Below, one piece after another: positions 45,782 to 54,841 of a DNA stretch of 64,000 bases. The position numbers and the translations under genes were made by a program. The DNA comes from Anaerolineae bacterium. Its GTDB lineage: Bacteria > Chloroflexota > Anaerolineae > Aggregatilineales > Phototrophicaceae. The notes beneath the pieces are model-generated. The model saw only the letters and a list, made by a program, of their open reading frames with translations. It made no database searches and was not told the origin of the DNA. The stretch's first letter is position 1, and every line of letters starts with the position of its first letter. The stretch covers positions 1 to 64,000 of the forward strand of contig JALHNT010000027.1 of assembly GCA_022843385.1 (NCBI GenBank), given 5' to 3'.

Positions 45782-46801
45782 ATGACAGTCGTAAGGCTCA
45801 ACAGGATTAAGATGCTCATCATGGGCTTGCGCGCATTCGTTTCAGCACTTGCAGTGATAATCGGCCTCGGAGTGGCGAGTTGCCAGCCTGCCGCAGTCAA
45901 ACCAACTGCAACGCCTGATCTGGAAGCTATTCAGATGGAGGAGCGCCAGAATTTCCCCCAGGTGACTCAGGTCGAACACTGGGACTTGCAGAGCGTGATC
46001 TCCAACCCGGAAAATTATGCGCCGGGGATTGTGCCGCTGATCGACGGCGGTTACCGGATCTACTGGAACGACCGGGTCAATGGCGGGATCGGCAGCGCCA
46101 CCTCGTCGGATGGTTTCACTTTCAATGTCGATGCTGGTTTGCGGTTGGCTGATGCCGCATCCGGCCAGATTGACTGTCTGGTGAGCAATCCCTGGGTCAT
46201 CCAGCTCTCTAATGGCTACCGCATGTTCTATCGTGGGCAGGAAAATCCCTGTGACCGGACGGTCGAGCAGGAAGCCGATTTCTATCGCATTCTGAGCGCT
46301 TATTCGCCCGATGGCCGTGTGTTCCAGCGTGAGTCGGGCGTTCGCATCAATATCGGCCCGACCACCGGTCTGTCGTCGGCAGCAACGGGGCGCACTCTCC
46401 AATTAGACGATGGCAGTTTCCGCATGTTTTTCACGGCGTCACTTGTCAACGAAAACAACGTTGTCATCCTGCGCGCCGACTCAGATGACAGCCTGAACTG
46501 GAACATTGATCTGACGCCAATCGTGCGCGATGCTCGCAGCCCAACCGCCATCCAGATTGACGACACGATCTTCCTGTATGTGAAATACATGACCGACAAT
46601 TATCTCAAGCTGGAATCGACGGATGGCGGCCTTACCTTCACACCGGTGAGCTGGCTGGAATTCTATGATGCCGATAATCAGCGCATTCCGGGTTTCATCT
46701 GGGGTGATGTCTTTGATCTGCCCAGTGGTGAATATGTCATCTATGGTCCAAGCGAAGCCGGCGTGGCTATTTTTGAGCAAGAGGTTGAAGAATCATCATG
46801 A
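45782..46801 (+). CDS. Lipoprotein with a beta-propeller-like body
   Basis: About 339 residues from ATG 45782. A signal with lipobox VASC is followed by a Thr/Pro linker (KPTATPDLEA), so it should be lipid-anchored outside. The body repeats patterns such as GGYRIYWNDRV, NGYRMFYRG and DGSFRMFFTA, each with Tyr/Phe in beta strands and interleaved SSDGFTF/YSPDGRVF turns, like five-bladed GH43/sialidase-type propellers. No catalytic set is certain. Its stop overlaps the next start as ATGA. Confidence 0.65.
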   Translation: MTVVRLNRIKMLIMGLRAFVSALAVIIGLGVASCQPAAVKPTATPDLEAIQMEERQNFPQVTQVEHWDLQSVISNPENYAPGIVPLIDGGYRIYWNDRVNGGIGSATSSDGFTFNVDAGLRLADAASGQIDCLVSNPWVIQLSNGYRMFYRGQENPCDRTVEQEADFYRILSAYSPDGRVFQRESGVRINIGPTTGLSSAATGRTLQLDDGSFRMFFTASLVNENNVVILRADSDDSLNWNIDLTPIVRDARSPTAIQIDDTIFLYVKYMTDNYLKLESTDGGLTFTPVSWLEFYDADNQRIPGFIWGDVFDLPSGEYVIYGPSEAGVAIFEQEVEESS

Positions 46802-47055
46802 TGAATACCCTGAGCAATCTGCCGCCTGTCCGCTGGGCGCTGCGTCATCCCCGACTGGCTGCCTGGATTGTGTTGTCGCTCGGCATGGTTGTCCTACTGC
46901 TGGTCGAAGCCCGTGATGTTGGGTTGCTGCCGACGCAGTGGATTGCCCTGATTGTGGCAACAGTTCTGGTCGCTGGTGCCTGCATCTGGATTATTAGCTG
47001 GGAAGACAAGGACGACGAAGCTGAAAGCGATCCGCCGCGCCAACCCTCCTCCTGA
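46798..47055 (+). CDS. Small two-helix membrane protein
   Basis: Protein of 85 residues with two predicted membrane helices (LAAWIVLSLGMVVLLLVEA, IALIVATVLVAGACIWII) and an acidic tail (WEDKDDEAESD). Starts inside the stop of the lipoprotein gene (ATGA; a second ATG follows at once). Unknown function; position suggests a partner of the lipoprotein or of the next two membrane proteins. Confidence 0.6.
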   Translation: MMNTLSNLPPVRWALRHPRLAAWIVLSLGMVVLLLVEARDVGLLPTQWIALIVATVLVAGACIWIISWEDKDDEAESDPPRQPSS

Positions 47056-47079
47056 GCTACATCAGCGCACAGGTGAGCG

Positions 47080-47499
47080 ATGCCCACGTTATCTCGTTAT
47101 TACATTCGCGTCGGGCTGATCTATCTGGTGGTTGGCCTGCTGGTCGGCTTCATCCTAAGTGCGGCTGTCTGGCTGAACCTGCCGCCATCGGTCGCGGCGC
47201 TGCGCCCCACCTATCTCCACCTTCTCACTGTCGGTTGGCTGACGCAGATGATCTTCGGCGTCGCCTACTGGATGTTCCCCAAAGCCTCAAAAGAATCGCC
47301 ACGCGGGTCAGCACGCTTGGGCTGGGCGATTTTCATCTTGCTCAACGCTGGATTGCTGCTGCGCGTCATCGGTGAACCGCTGCTGGTGCTGCGTGCGGAT
47401 CTGGGTCTGGGCGGGCTGATGCCGCTGGCGGCGCTGGCGCAGTGGCTGGCGGTATGCGGCTTCATCATCATGACCTGGCCGCGCATTAAGGAGCGTTGA
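47080..47499 (+). CDS. Four-helix membrane protein resembling part of a haem-copper oxidase subunit I
   Basis: Protein of 139 residues with four predicted helices. The second carries YLHLLTVGWLTQMIFGVAYWMFP, shortened here as LHLLTVGWLTQMIFG; a His followed by GW in a helix is reminiscent of CcoN/NnrS-type haem-binding helices. The next gene repeats the pattern. Too short for a complete oxidase subunit. A haem- or quinone-linked role is a guess from this motif. Confidence 0.6.
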   Translation: MPTLSRYYIRVGLIYLVVGLLVGFILSAAVWLNLPPSVAALRPTYLHLLTVGWLTQMIFGVAYWMFPKASKESPRGSARLGWAIFILLNAGLLLRVIGEPLLVLRADLGLGGLMPLAALAQWLAVCGFIIMTWPRIKER

Positions 47500-47500
47500 G

Positions 47501-47908
47501 ATGCCCCGCCTCAGCGTCTGGATGCTGCGGGCGGCGTTGTTGCATCTCGGCCTCGGCGTCACTTTTGGGTCTCTGCTGTTGTGGAATAAAGGCAGTTCAC
47601 TGGAACCGCACATCGGCCTGCTGATCTCCGGTCATATGGACGGGATGCTCCTTGGCTGGATGGTGCAGTTGGTGATGGGTACCGCTTTCTGGGTCCTGCC
47701 GCGCTTCAGCGGCCCGGCCCGTTATGGCCGTCCTGTGTGGTTCTGGCTGGCATTTGGCCTGCTCAACAGCGGCGTCATCCTGGTCATGCTAACACCCTGG
47801 CTGAGAACGATGAGCATCGGACGGCTGTGCGAGCTGCTGGCCGCGCTCTCATTCGCCATCGGCATCTGGCGGCGGGTCAAGCCCTTTGCCGATGGCTCCG
47901 TCGCCTGA
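47501..47908 (+). CDS. Four-helix membrane protein, paralog of the preceding gene
   Basis: Protein of 135 residues, one base after the previous stop. It aligns with it: SGHMDGMLLGWMVQLVMG corresponds to the LHLLTVGWLTQMIFG helix, and TAFWVLPRFSGPARYG to VAYWMFPKASKESPRG. The conserved His and GW are kept in both. The pair probably assembles together. Its 3' end faces the sortase gene 10 bp away. Confidence 0.6.
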   Translation: MPRLSVWMLRAALLHLGLGVTFGSLLLWNKGSSLEPHIGLLISGHMDGMLLGWMVQLVMGTAFWVLPRFSGPARYGRPVWFWLAFGLLNSGVILVMLTPWLRTMSIGRLCELLAALSFAIGIWRRVKPFADGSVA

Positions 47909-47918
47909 CCGCGCCACC

Positions 47919-48965
47919 TCACAACTCGTTATCGACGCGCTCGGCGAAGACGATATAACGTTCGGTATTGACCTTATAAGGATAGCACGAGATGAGGGTC
48001 GCCACCGCACCGCCGCGCGGGTTCAGCACCGAGATGTCGTTGGGCTTTACGATATCGCTTCCCGTCACCACATAACGATAGACCTGGGTCTGGGTGCGCA
48101 CGAAAAACTCGTCACCCGCTTCCAACTGGTCGATATAACGGAAGATTTCGCTGTAGATGTCGTTATGGGCGGAAAGTACCAGATTGCCTTCGTCATCGCC
48201 AGGATTGACACCGTTGAGCAGTTGCCCCACCCCTAGCTTGAGCGCCTCCCAGTCCGTCCCCTGCACGATGGATTGTTCGATGTTGAGTTTGGGGATGCTG
48301 ATCTCCAGCGCCGTTTCAGTGGTGGGACGCGGACGGGCGGCGATGGGCTGCAAGACCTGATCGGCCACCAGATAACGCAGCGCTTCCGGGACTTCATCAT
48401 AATTGAATTGGGCTTCACCAGATGCCAGGATGGTATGGCCGCCAGGCAGCACCACCTGACTGAGCTGGATCTGCGGCGTCGGCACCAGCGTCGGCAGATT
48501 GGCACGGCGTTGCTCATCGCCCAGCGCCTGGGCATTGGCGGTTTCCGTCTGCAATCTGTTGGTCGCAATGAACATCTGGTAACCGATGAAGAGCAGACCG
48601 ACGACTGCGGCGGCTTCCACCAGGAACAACGCCTGGCTGAAAAATCCACGCCAGAATCGAGACCGTTCTTCGCGCTGGCGTTCATCGCCTTCGTCTTCAA
48701 ACTGCGGCGTCAGGTTGGAGGGCGGTGGTGCAGGGCGCGGCGCAGATGATGGGCCGGGGTTCGAGGCCAGCACCCGTTCCAACGAAGGGGCACGCGCTGG
48801 AACAGCCGGTTCCACCGGGGCGCTGACCGGCATCTCCGCCGGGATGATTCGTCCGGCACGCTCCATGCGTTTGAGTTTCTGCTGACGTTCCTCGCGCTTG
48901 CGGATCGCCAGGATGCGTTCCAGTTCTTCGATGCTCAGTTCATCAACCGGTCGTTTGTCGCGCAT
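47919..48965 (-). CDS. Sortase-family transpeptidase
   Basis: About 348 residues from ATG 48965 (AGAAGAG upstream); an open frame to 49097 adds 44 unlikely residues. The N-terminal 105 residues are charged and Pro-rich and would be cytoplasmic, followed by one membrane helix (about 108-132). The C-terminal sortase barrel has His267 (LSAHNDI), Cys327 (TLISCYPY) and Arg336 (TERYIVF), the complete catalytic triad. Sortases join sorting-signal proteins to the wall or to each other. No protein with a clear LPxTG-like end was seen in the window. The long cytoplasmic part is unusual. Confidence 0.85.
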   Translation of the reverse strand: MRDKRPVDELSIEELERILAIRKREERQQKLKRMERAGRIIPAEMPVSAPVEPAVPARAPSLERVLASNPGPSSAPRPAPPPSNLTPQFEDEGDERQREERSRFWRGFFSQALFLVEAAAVVGLLFIGYQMFIATNRLQTETANAQALGDEQRRANLPTLVPTPQIQLSQVVLPGGHTILASGEAQFNYDEVPEALRYLVADQVLQPIAARPRPTTETALEISIPKLNIEQSIVQGTDWEALKLGVGQLLNGVNPGDDEGNLVLSAHNDIYSEIFRYIDQLEAGDEFFVRTQTQVYRYVVTGSDIVKPNDISVLNPRGGAVATLISCYPYKVNTERYIVFAERVDNEL

Positions 48966-49149
48966 AGCTCTTCTAGGGTCAATTTCAACACTTGTTTTGA
49001 TTATCGCCAGATGACCTTTTCTGGCAAGTGGGATATTTTGGATCGAGTCGCAGCCACGATAGTGTAGGGGTACGAAATGACCCGTGTGAGAAAGCAACTT
49101 TCCAGTTAAACTCCAATACTGTCAGATCGAACGTCATAAGGATTCGGGG

Positions 49150-49629
49150 ATGAAGGAAGATCTGCGTCTGGAAGCTCAGGTGGGGAATCTCTTGAAAGCC
49201 AAGGGCTGGACAATTTGTGCAGCCGAGTCCTGCACCGGTGGTCTGGTGCTGCACCGGCTGACCAATGTCTCTGGCAGTTCAGGCTATGTGCTGGGTGGGG
49301 TGGTCGCCTATTCCAACCAGGTCAAGCAATCTTTGCTGCATGTGCGGCAGGGATCGCTGATCGCTTACGGAGCTGTCAGTGAACAGGTCGCCAGCGAGAT
49401 GGCCGCCGGGGCAAAGCGGCTGTTCGAGTCAGATATTGCGCTGGCGGTCACCGGCATTGCCGGGCCTGGTGGAGGAACGGCGGAGAAACCAGTTGGTCTG
49501 ACCTATATGGCGCTGGCCGGGCCAGGCGACAAATTGGTGGTGCGGCGGCAGGTCTGGGAGGGAGACCGCGAGGCGATCAAGAGCCAGAGCGCGGATGCCC
49601 TGTTGGCCTGGGTACTGGAATTGGCCTGA
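49150..49629 (+). CDS. pncC: Nicotinamide-nucleotide amidase (CinA C-terminal type)
   Basis: Protein of 159 residues consisting of the CinA C-terminal domain only. It deamidates NMN to nicotinate mononucleotide in NAD recycling. The signature AAESCTGG (residues 24-31) holds the catalytic Ser, and VTGIAGPGGGTAEKPVGL is the second conserved block. The next gene begins right after the stop. In a genome with NAD-cleaving TIR proteins such recycling is of interest, but no link is shown. Confidence 0.88.
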   Translation: MKEDLRLEAQVGNLLKAKGWTICAAESCTGGLVLHRLTNVSGSSGYVLGGVVAYSNQVKQSLLHVRQGSLIAYGAVSEQVASEMAAGAKRLFESDIALAVTGIAGPGGGTAEKPVGLTYMALAGPGDKLVVRRQVWEGDREAIKSQSADALLAWVLELA

Positions 49630-50343
49630 ATGCGCCTCAAGTCATATGATCGCGCTGGAGCGTTGTCATATACCTTCGGCGTATTTCCGACTCTCGAACT
49701 CCTCCATCATCAGCCGGGCCAGACCCGACAAATTCTGCTTCATTCAGCCGGGGCGCGCAACAGGGGTGTGCAGAAAATCCGGGCCTTGTGTGAACAGCAG
49801 GGGCTGCCGCTGATCGAAGATGACCGGCAGGTCGAGCGTCTGGAGGCGAAGGAAAACACCTATGCTATCGGAGTCTTTGAAAAGTATCAGCCGCGCCTGA
49901 ACGCCCGCGCCAATCATCTGTTACTGGTCAATCCATCTGATATGGGCAATCTGGGTACCATCCAGCGGACGCTGCTGGGTTTCGGCCTGCGCGATCTGGT
50001 GCTGCTCAAGCCTGCTGCCGATGTCTTCGACCCGCGCGCCATCCGCGCCTCGATGGGGGCGCTCTTTCAGATCAACTTCGCCTATTTCGATTCGCTGGCA
50101 GGCTATCGCCAGCGCTTCACCCACCACCTGTATCCTTTCATGACCGATGGTGTAATCCCCCTGCCAGAGGTGCATTTCCAGCCGCCTTTTTGCCTGATCT
50201 TCGGCAGTGAGAGCAGCGGTCTGAGCGCGGACTACCAGAACATCGGCACCAGCATCAGCATCCCGCAGAGCGGTCACATCGATTCGCTAAATCTGGCGGT
50301 GGCAGTGGGCATCGCATTGTATGCGGCTGGGCAGCCAATATGA
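49630..50343 (+). CDS. TrmH/SpoU-family RNA methyltransferase
   Basis: Protein of 237 residues in the SPOUT clan of knotted RNA methyltransferases. Motif 1 NPSDMGNLGTIQRT, motif 2 LIFGSESSGLS and motif 3 IPQSGHIDSLNLAVAVGIALY are present; the knot binds S-adenosylmethionine. The N-terminal 90 residues form the RNA-binding extension. It probably 2'-O-methylates rRNA or tRNA; the position modified is not predictable. Starts immediately after the pncC stop. Confidence 0.83.
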   Translation: MRLKSYDRAGALSYTFGVFPTLELLHHQPGQTRQILLHSAGARNRGVQKIRALCEQQGLPLIEDDRQVERLEAKENTYAIGVFEKYQPRLNARANHLLLVNPSDMGNLGTIQRTLLGFGLRDLVLLKPAADVFDPRAIRASMGALFQINFAYFDSLAGYRQRFTHHLYPFMTDGVIPLPEVHFQPPFCLIFGSESSGLSADYQNIGTSISIPQSGHIDSLNLAVAVGIALYAAGQPI

Positions 50344-50525
50344 GAAGTCACTAACCTCGTCGATTGGTCTGTTGCCAAGTTGACTGCGACTTTGTACAGT
50401 TATGCCAACTTCCCATTCGATAATCTTGTCGGCATCCATTGAACATCTGACGCGAGTCGGAAGGTATATTACACTAGGTTTCGGTTGCGGTCTTCCGCAA
50501 ATAGTGCATCAACAGGGAGTATTTT

Positions 50526-52187
50526 ATGAAGCGGATCGTGTTAGTGGTTTTGTTGGCGCTGTCGCTGGTGACGATGACAGCCGCCAGCGCACAGAGTTCA
50601 GATACTGTCATCTGGTCGCTGATTGGTGGCGATATTTCAACGCTGAACCCGGCGCTGGCTACCGATGGCAATTCGCTTTGGGTGATTTCTGCCCTTTTTA
50701 GTGGCTTATTCCAGCCCAATCCTGATACGGGATTGCCGGAACCTAATCTGGCGACCTGGGAGGTTTCAGAAGATGGTCTGGTTTATAATTTCACCCTGAA
50801 TGCAGATGCCAACTGGAGCGATGGCACACCCATCACCTCTGCTGACGTCAAGTTCACTTATGATGCTATTTTGTCAGATCTGGTTGAATCGCCGCGCAAG
50901 GCCGATCTGGCAGGCATCGAATCAATCGAAATCATTGACGATAAGAACTTCACCATCACCCTGAATGCGCCTAATTGTACCATCTGGGGGAATGGCTTTG
51001 GTGTTTTGACGCCGCTGCCGTCGCACCTGTATGCGGCTGACTTCAGCGACTTCATGGAAAACCCGAACAACCTGGAGCCCTCGGTTGTCAGCGGGCGTTA
51101 TCAATTCAGCGAACGCAGCGCTGGCGAATTTGTGCGCCTGGCTGCGAATCCAAATTACTTCAAGGGCGAACCAAACATTCCCAATCTGCTCTACCGTATT
51201 GTGGCCGATGCCACTCTGCTGAACCAATCGCTGGAAACAGACACAGTTGATTATGGGTTCATGTACCCGGATCAGTATGCCCAGTTCGCCGATACCAGCC
51301 CGTTCAATACATTCCTGTATCCGAATGCCAACTCGCCCATCGTCATCATGAACTTCCAGGATTCGGAAAATCCGCAGAATGCCTATGATGAAGAGGGCAA
51401 CCTGGTCGAGCTGACCCCCAACAAGTTCTTTGGCGATGTCCGCGTTCGTCAGGCCTTCGCCATGGGCTATGACAAGCTGGCGCTGGCGCTGACGCTGGGT
51501 GAAGATGCTGGTAGCGTGCCTTTGACTGGCCCGATTGTCCCGTCGTTCTACGGCGCTTATGACATGTCGGATCTGCCCTACTGGGAATATAATCCGGAAC
51601 GCGCGGCTGAATTGCTGGCCGAAGCCGGTTGGGTTGATACCAATGGCAACGGCACACTGGATAAAGATGGCGTCGAATTCGAAGTTGACCTGATCTACAG
51701 CAAGCTGGTTGATCTGTGGGCCAATGCCGCCCTCATCATGCAGGATCAGCTCGGCCAGATCGGCGTCAAGATCAACATTGTCGAGCAGGAGTGGAGCGCT
51801 TACCTGAGCAATGTCCTGCTGCCGGGCAAATATGATCTGACCGTGGTTGGTTTTGGCGGCGGCACCGAAGTGGATGGCATCGCTTACAACCTGCTTTACA
51901 GCAAGAACATCATCCTGGGTGGTGGTGGCTTCAACCTCTCCGGCTATGTCAATCCTGAAGTGGATCGCCTGCTGGACGAAGCGCGCACCCTGCCCGGTTG
52001 TGATCCGGCGGCGCGTTATGAGCTGTACCGCGAAGTGCAGCGCATCTCGACCGAAGATGTGGCCTACGACTGGCTGGTCAGCACCACTCAGGTACATGTG
52101 CTGAACAACCGTGTCACCGATGCCTACATCGGGCAGTGGGATTCCTCGATCCCGGTCAGCTTCCCAAGCTGGGGTCTGGGCGGCTAA
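50526..52187 (+). CDS. Oligopeptide/nickel-type ABC substrate-binding protein (family 5)
   Basis: Exported protein of 553 residues. Signal peptide MKRIVLVVLLALSLVTMTA with cleavage near SAQ. The family 5 signature follows: WSLIGGDISTLNPALATD, the WSDGTPITSADVKFTYD block, and FGDVRVRQAFAMGYDK later. It captures peptides or similar solutes for uptake. No permease or ATPase gene is adjacent, so it is an orphan binding protein using a transporter from elsewhere, or a sensor. A strong terminator follows the gene, and a 180-bp AT-richer leader precedes it. Confidence 0.88.
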   Translation: MKRIVLVVLLALSLVTMTAASAQSSDTVIWSLIGGDISTLNPALATDGNSLWVISALFSGLFQPNPDTGLPEPNLATWEVSEDGLVYNFTLNADANWSDGTPITSADVKFTYDAILSDLVESPRKADLAGIESIEIIDDKNFTITLNAPNCTIWGNGFGVLTPLPSHLYAADFSDFMENPNNLEPSVVSGRYQFSERSAGEFVRLAANPNYFKGEPNIPNLLYRIVADATLLNQSLETDTVDYGFMYPDQYAQFADTSPFNTFLYPNANSPIVIMNFQDSENPQNAYDEEGNLVELTPNKFFGDVRVRQAFAMGYDKLALALTLGEDAGSVPLTGPIVPSFYGAYDMSDLPYWEYNPERAAELLAEAGWVDTNGNGTLDKDGVEFEVDLIYSKLVDLWANAALIMQDQLGQIGVKINIVEQEWSAYLSNVLLPGKYDLTVVGFGGGTEVDGIAYNLLYSKNIILGGGGFNLSGYVNPEVDRLLDEARTLPGCDPAARYELYREVQRISTEDVAYDWLVSTTQVHVLNNRVTDAYIGQWDSSIPVSFPSWGLGG

Positions 52188-52211
52188 ACTCGGCTGCTGA
52201 TTGATTAGTCT

Positions 52212-52244
52212 AAAGAGGGTGCATACTGTTGCACCCTCTTTTTT
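52212..52244 (+). terminator. Strong rho-independent terminator
   Basis: AAAGAGGGTGCA (52212-52223) pairs perfectly with TGCACCCTCTTT (52230-52241) around a six-base loop, and the T-run continues to 52244. It is 24 bases after the binding-protein stop. Confidence 0.92.
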
Positions 52245-52386
52245 ATGCATGGCGCTCCCTCCATCACGACAGGCAGTTGATCCTCGATTCTCACAAGATA
52301 CTCATATGTAAGATCTGTTTTGATCTGATTCTGTGCGACAATATCTATGATCCGAGCACAGGGGGTGAGGTATATATATGTGAGTT

Positions 52387-53712
52387 ATGCGAATACTAAT
52401 TGCTGCCCATGGCTTTCCCCCCACTCACTCATCAGGCGCTGAACGGCGTGCTGAACGCACCGCTCGCTCGTTGGCAGCGCATGGTCATCAGGTGGAAGTG
52501 GTGGCGGTTGAACAGATCGACTCACCGATGCGTCGGCTCGACAGCAAGCTTGAAGGATTTCTGCTGGTTCACCGCCTGCATTATAGTCTGGACGATACCG
52601 ATAATCGTTTCCGCGCAGGTTATGCCCATCCGTGGGTGGCTGAGCAACTGCAAAAGCTGTTGAGAGAGGGCAAGTTCGATGTCGTACATCTCATCAGCGG
52701 CTACCTGATTGGCGCAGATGCCATCTATCTGGCACACCAGTTTGGCGCGGCTGCAGTAGTGACGCTGACCGAATACTGGTTCATGTGCGCGCGGATGAAT
52801 CTCATCCAGATTACGGGTAAAGTCTGTTCAGGCCCGGAGACAGATGAAAAGTGCGCCCGCTGCATGAAAGAAGATTTGCGCCGCTTCCGTCTGCCGGCGC
52901 TGTATGCCCCGGACTTGGCGGCAGCCTTCTGGAGTCTGGGGGGGATGCATCTGGTCGGGCATGACAAGATACAGGATATTCGCCTGCGGCGGGAGTGGCT
53001 CAAACCGGCGCTCGAAGCGGCCGATGTAGTGATCTGCCCCTCGAAATTCCTCTACGACACCTTTGCTCGCCATCACTTCCGTACAGATCATTTTCGAGTC
53101 ATGCGTCAGGGGCTGGTTCTGCCGGAACAACTGCCGGAACGGACGGCTTCGGAAGCAGCGCTGCGGTTATGCTACATCGGGCAGATCAAGTACCACAAAG
53201 GAATCGACCTGCTGCTGAAGGCGGTCATTCAGTTATTTGATCAGGGGTATAACCTGCTACTGGATTTGTGGGGCGATGATCAGCAGGACCCGGAATACTC
53301 AGCCCAGTTGAAGCATCTCTCCGACGGTCATCCAGCAGTGTACTGGAACGGCCGCTTTGTGGGGCCGCGTGTCTGGGAAATTCTGGCTGAGAGCGATGTG
53401 CTGGTGATCCCATCACGCTGGTACGAGAACAGTCCAAATGTGATCCTGGAAGCCAATCATGCCCGTGTACCGGTCATCGCTACCAACCTGGGGGGAATGG
53501 CTGAACTGGTGAGTCATCAGGCGGATGGGTTGCTTTTTGAGCTCAATGATGCGGATGATCTGGCGCGTCAGATTCAGCGACTGATCGATGAACCGGATCT
53601 GCTGCCACGGCTCCAAGCTGGGATCAATCCAGTAAAAACGCTCAAGGTAGAGGTCGATCAATTGGTGCAGCAGTATGAAGAAGCGATTCAACGGCGACGA
53701 TCTAACGTCTAA
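52387..53712 (+). CDS. Glycosyltransferase family 4
   Basis: GT-B fold glycosyltransferase of 441 residues. The N-terminal domain begins MRILIAAHGFPPTHSSGAERR, typical of GT4 acceptor-side domains. The C-terminal domain carries LRLCYIGQIKYHKGIDLLLKA and the donor-binding E-x7-E block in SRWYENSPNVILEANHARVP. A cysteine-containing insertion (CSGPETDEKCARCMKE) has the spacing of a small metal site. It transfers a sugar from a nucleotide donor, probably for surface polysaccharide. An isolated gene; the 141-bp upstream gap is AT-rich. Confidence 0.87.
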   Translation: MRILIAAHGFPPTHSSGAERRAERTARSLAAHGHQVEVVAVEQIDSPMRRLDSKLEGFLLVHRLHYSLDDTDNRFRAGYAHPWVAEQLQKLLREGKFDVVHLISGYLIGADAIYLAHQFGAAAVVTLTEYWFMCARMNLIQITGKVCSGPETDEKCARCMKEDLRRFRLPALYAPDLAAAFWSLGGMHLVGHDKIQDIRLRREWLKPALEAADVVICPSKFLYDTFARHHFRTDHFRVMRQGLVLPEQLPERTASEAALRLCYIGQIKYHKGIDLLLKAVIQLFDQGYNLLLDLWGDDQQDPEYSAQLKHLSDGHPAVYWNGRFVGPRVWEILAESDVLVIPSRWYENSPNVILEANHARVPVIATNLGGMAELVSHQADGLLFELNDADDLARQIQRLIDEPDLLPRLQAGINPVKTLKVEVDQLVQQYEEAIQRRRSNV

Positions 53713-53713
53713 T

Positions 53714-53742
53714 CGAGGTGGGGTGGCGAACACCTCACCTCG
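53714..53742. terminator. Bidirectional hairpin between convergent genes
   Basis: CGAGGTGGGGTG (53714-53725) pairs with CACCTCACCTCG (53731-53742), 12 positions with one G-T pair and a GCGAA loop. It lies between the GT4 stop and the stop of the opposite gene. No T-run. Confidence 0.6.
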
Positions 53743-53759
53743 ACGGCATTTCAGGATGC

Positions 53760-54611
53760 TTAGGGCAGGACACGGTTGGCGACTGAGGTGAGCAGCGTCA
53801 GCGCCGCCTGATAATCCATCGTCTCGAACAGAGCGCGCGCTTCGACGGTCGCTTCTTCGCTGCCAGTGGCGAGCAGCCGGCTGGACTCGTCCTCGCGATC
53901 CCAGATGGTGATACCAGCGCTGTTGGCATCCTGCGCTCGCACAGTATAGACCAGCACTTTTGCCCCATCATCGACCAACATAAACCCAATCTGACGGCTT
54001 TCCCCCGCCGGGTTATCGAAGTAACCGACTGCCTCAGCGCTGCTGCGATCAAAGACGGTGACGCCGGCGGCTGAGTAATAGGCGCTGTAGGGGATGAGCC
54101 ACAGGGTATCGGTTTCCCACTGACTGAGGAAGTAATCGGCACGACCGATCTCCAGCGCATTCAGATCGCCCGTGCCAGGCGACCACAGAGCCACACCCTC
54201 GGCATCCATCACCAGCGCTTGCTGGCTATCGGGACTCCACTCCAGCCCTGCGCCGGCGAATGTTCCCACGCGGGTTGCGCTGGTCACATCCCAGACAGCC
54301 GTTTCCGCTTCCAGACCTTCACCCAGCGCCGCTGCCAGATAGCGACAATCAGGCGACCAGTTCATGACCACGAAGCGCGGTGTGGTGAGCGAGGTCTGTA
54401 CTTCATTCACAATCGCGCCGGTCTGCCAGCTCACCAGCAGCAAGCGCTGATTGCGCAGCTCGTAACGGGGAAAGACATCCGCCTGATAGTAGGCACCCTC
54501 GCGGTAGGGGCATGCATCCTGTAACACCTGCTCGGGTTGTGCCTGAACCCCACTCCAGCCCCAGATCACTGACATCATCACCACCAGACCCATCCACCAT
54601 CCCTTGCCCAT
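53760..54611 (-). CDS. Secreted protein with WD40/PQQ-like repeats
   Basis: About 283 residues from ATG 54611, preceded by AAGGAGAA (the TTG at 54626 is inside the ribosome region). A signal peptide (LVVMMSVIWGWSGVQAQ) leads to repeats such as VMNWSPDCRYLAAALGEG, AGLEWSPDSQQALVMDA and ITIWDREDES, about five propeller blades. The last 40 residues (EEATVEARALFETMDYQAAL) are helical. Likely an extracellular protein-binding propeller. Convergent with the GT4 gene and divergent from the ArsR-type regulator. Confidence 0.7.
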   Translation of the reverse strand: MGKGWWMGLVVMMSVIWGWSGVQAQPEQVLQDACPYREGAYYQADVFPRYELRNQRLLLVSWQTGAIVNEVQTSLTTPRFVVMNWSPDCRYLAAALGEGLEAETAVWDVTSATRVGTFAGAGLEWSPDSQQALVMDAEGVALWSPGTGDLNALEIGRADYFLSQWETDTLWLIPYSAYYSAAGVTVFDRSSAEAVGYFDNPAGESRQIGFMLVDDGAKVLVYTVRAQDANSAGITIWDREDESSRLLATGSEEATVEARALFETMDYQAALTLLTSVANRVLP

Positions 54612-54782
54612 GATATTCTCCTTCAATTGATATGCTGTTCATCTGCTGTCAGTGTATGACGAGGGGGGCAGCGGTTGCTGGATGCTGGGGGAACGCCTGG
54701 CTGATGGCAGCTATACGAACACCCTACAACCTGACGCTTGCCCTACGCTACAGTTCACCCTTTTCACAAGCATCGAATGTGA

Positions 54783-54812
54783 TACACTTTGAATTCGATG
54801 CGCATCGAATTC
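54783..54812 (+). promoter_or_regulatory. Promoter -10 and 22-bp perfect palindrome before the ArsR-DUF2087 gene
   Basis: TACACT (54783-54788) is a plausible -10 box. Directly after it lies a perfect dyad of 22 bp, GAATTCGATGC (54791-54801) and its reverse complement (54802-54812), covering the expected transcription start. A further CATCGAAT half-site is at 54771-54778. ArsR-type proteins bind such dyads, so autorepression is likely. Confidence 0.6.
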
Positions 54813-54841
54813 GATAGGAGTCTAGTTGAAGGAGGAGTGAA

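Noticed and set aside
50922-52250. Open frame of 442 codons opposite the binding-protein gene
   Set aside because: Covers the antisense of a secreted binding protein and runs through its terminator; not a real gene.
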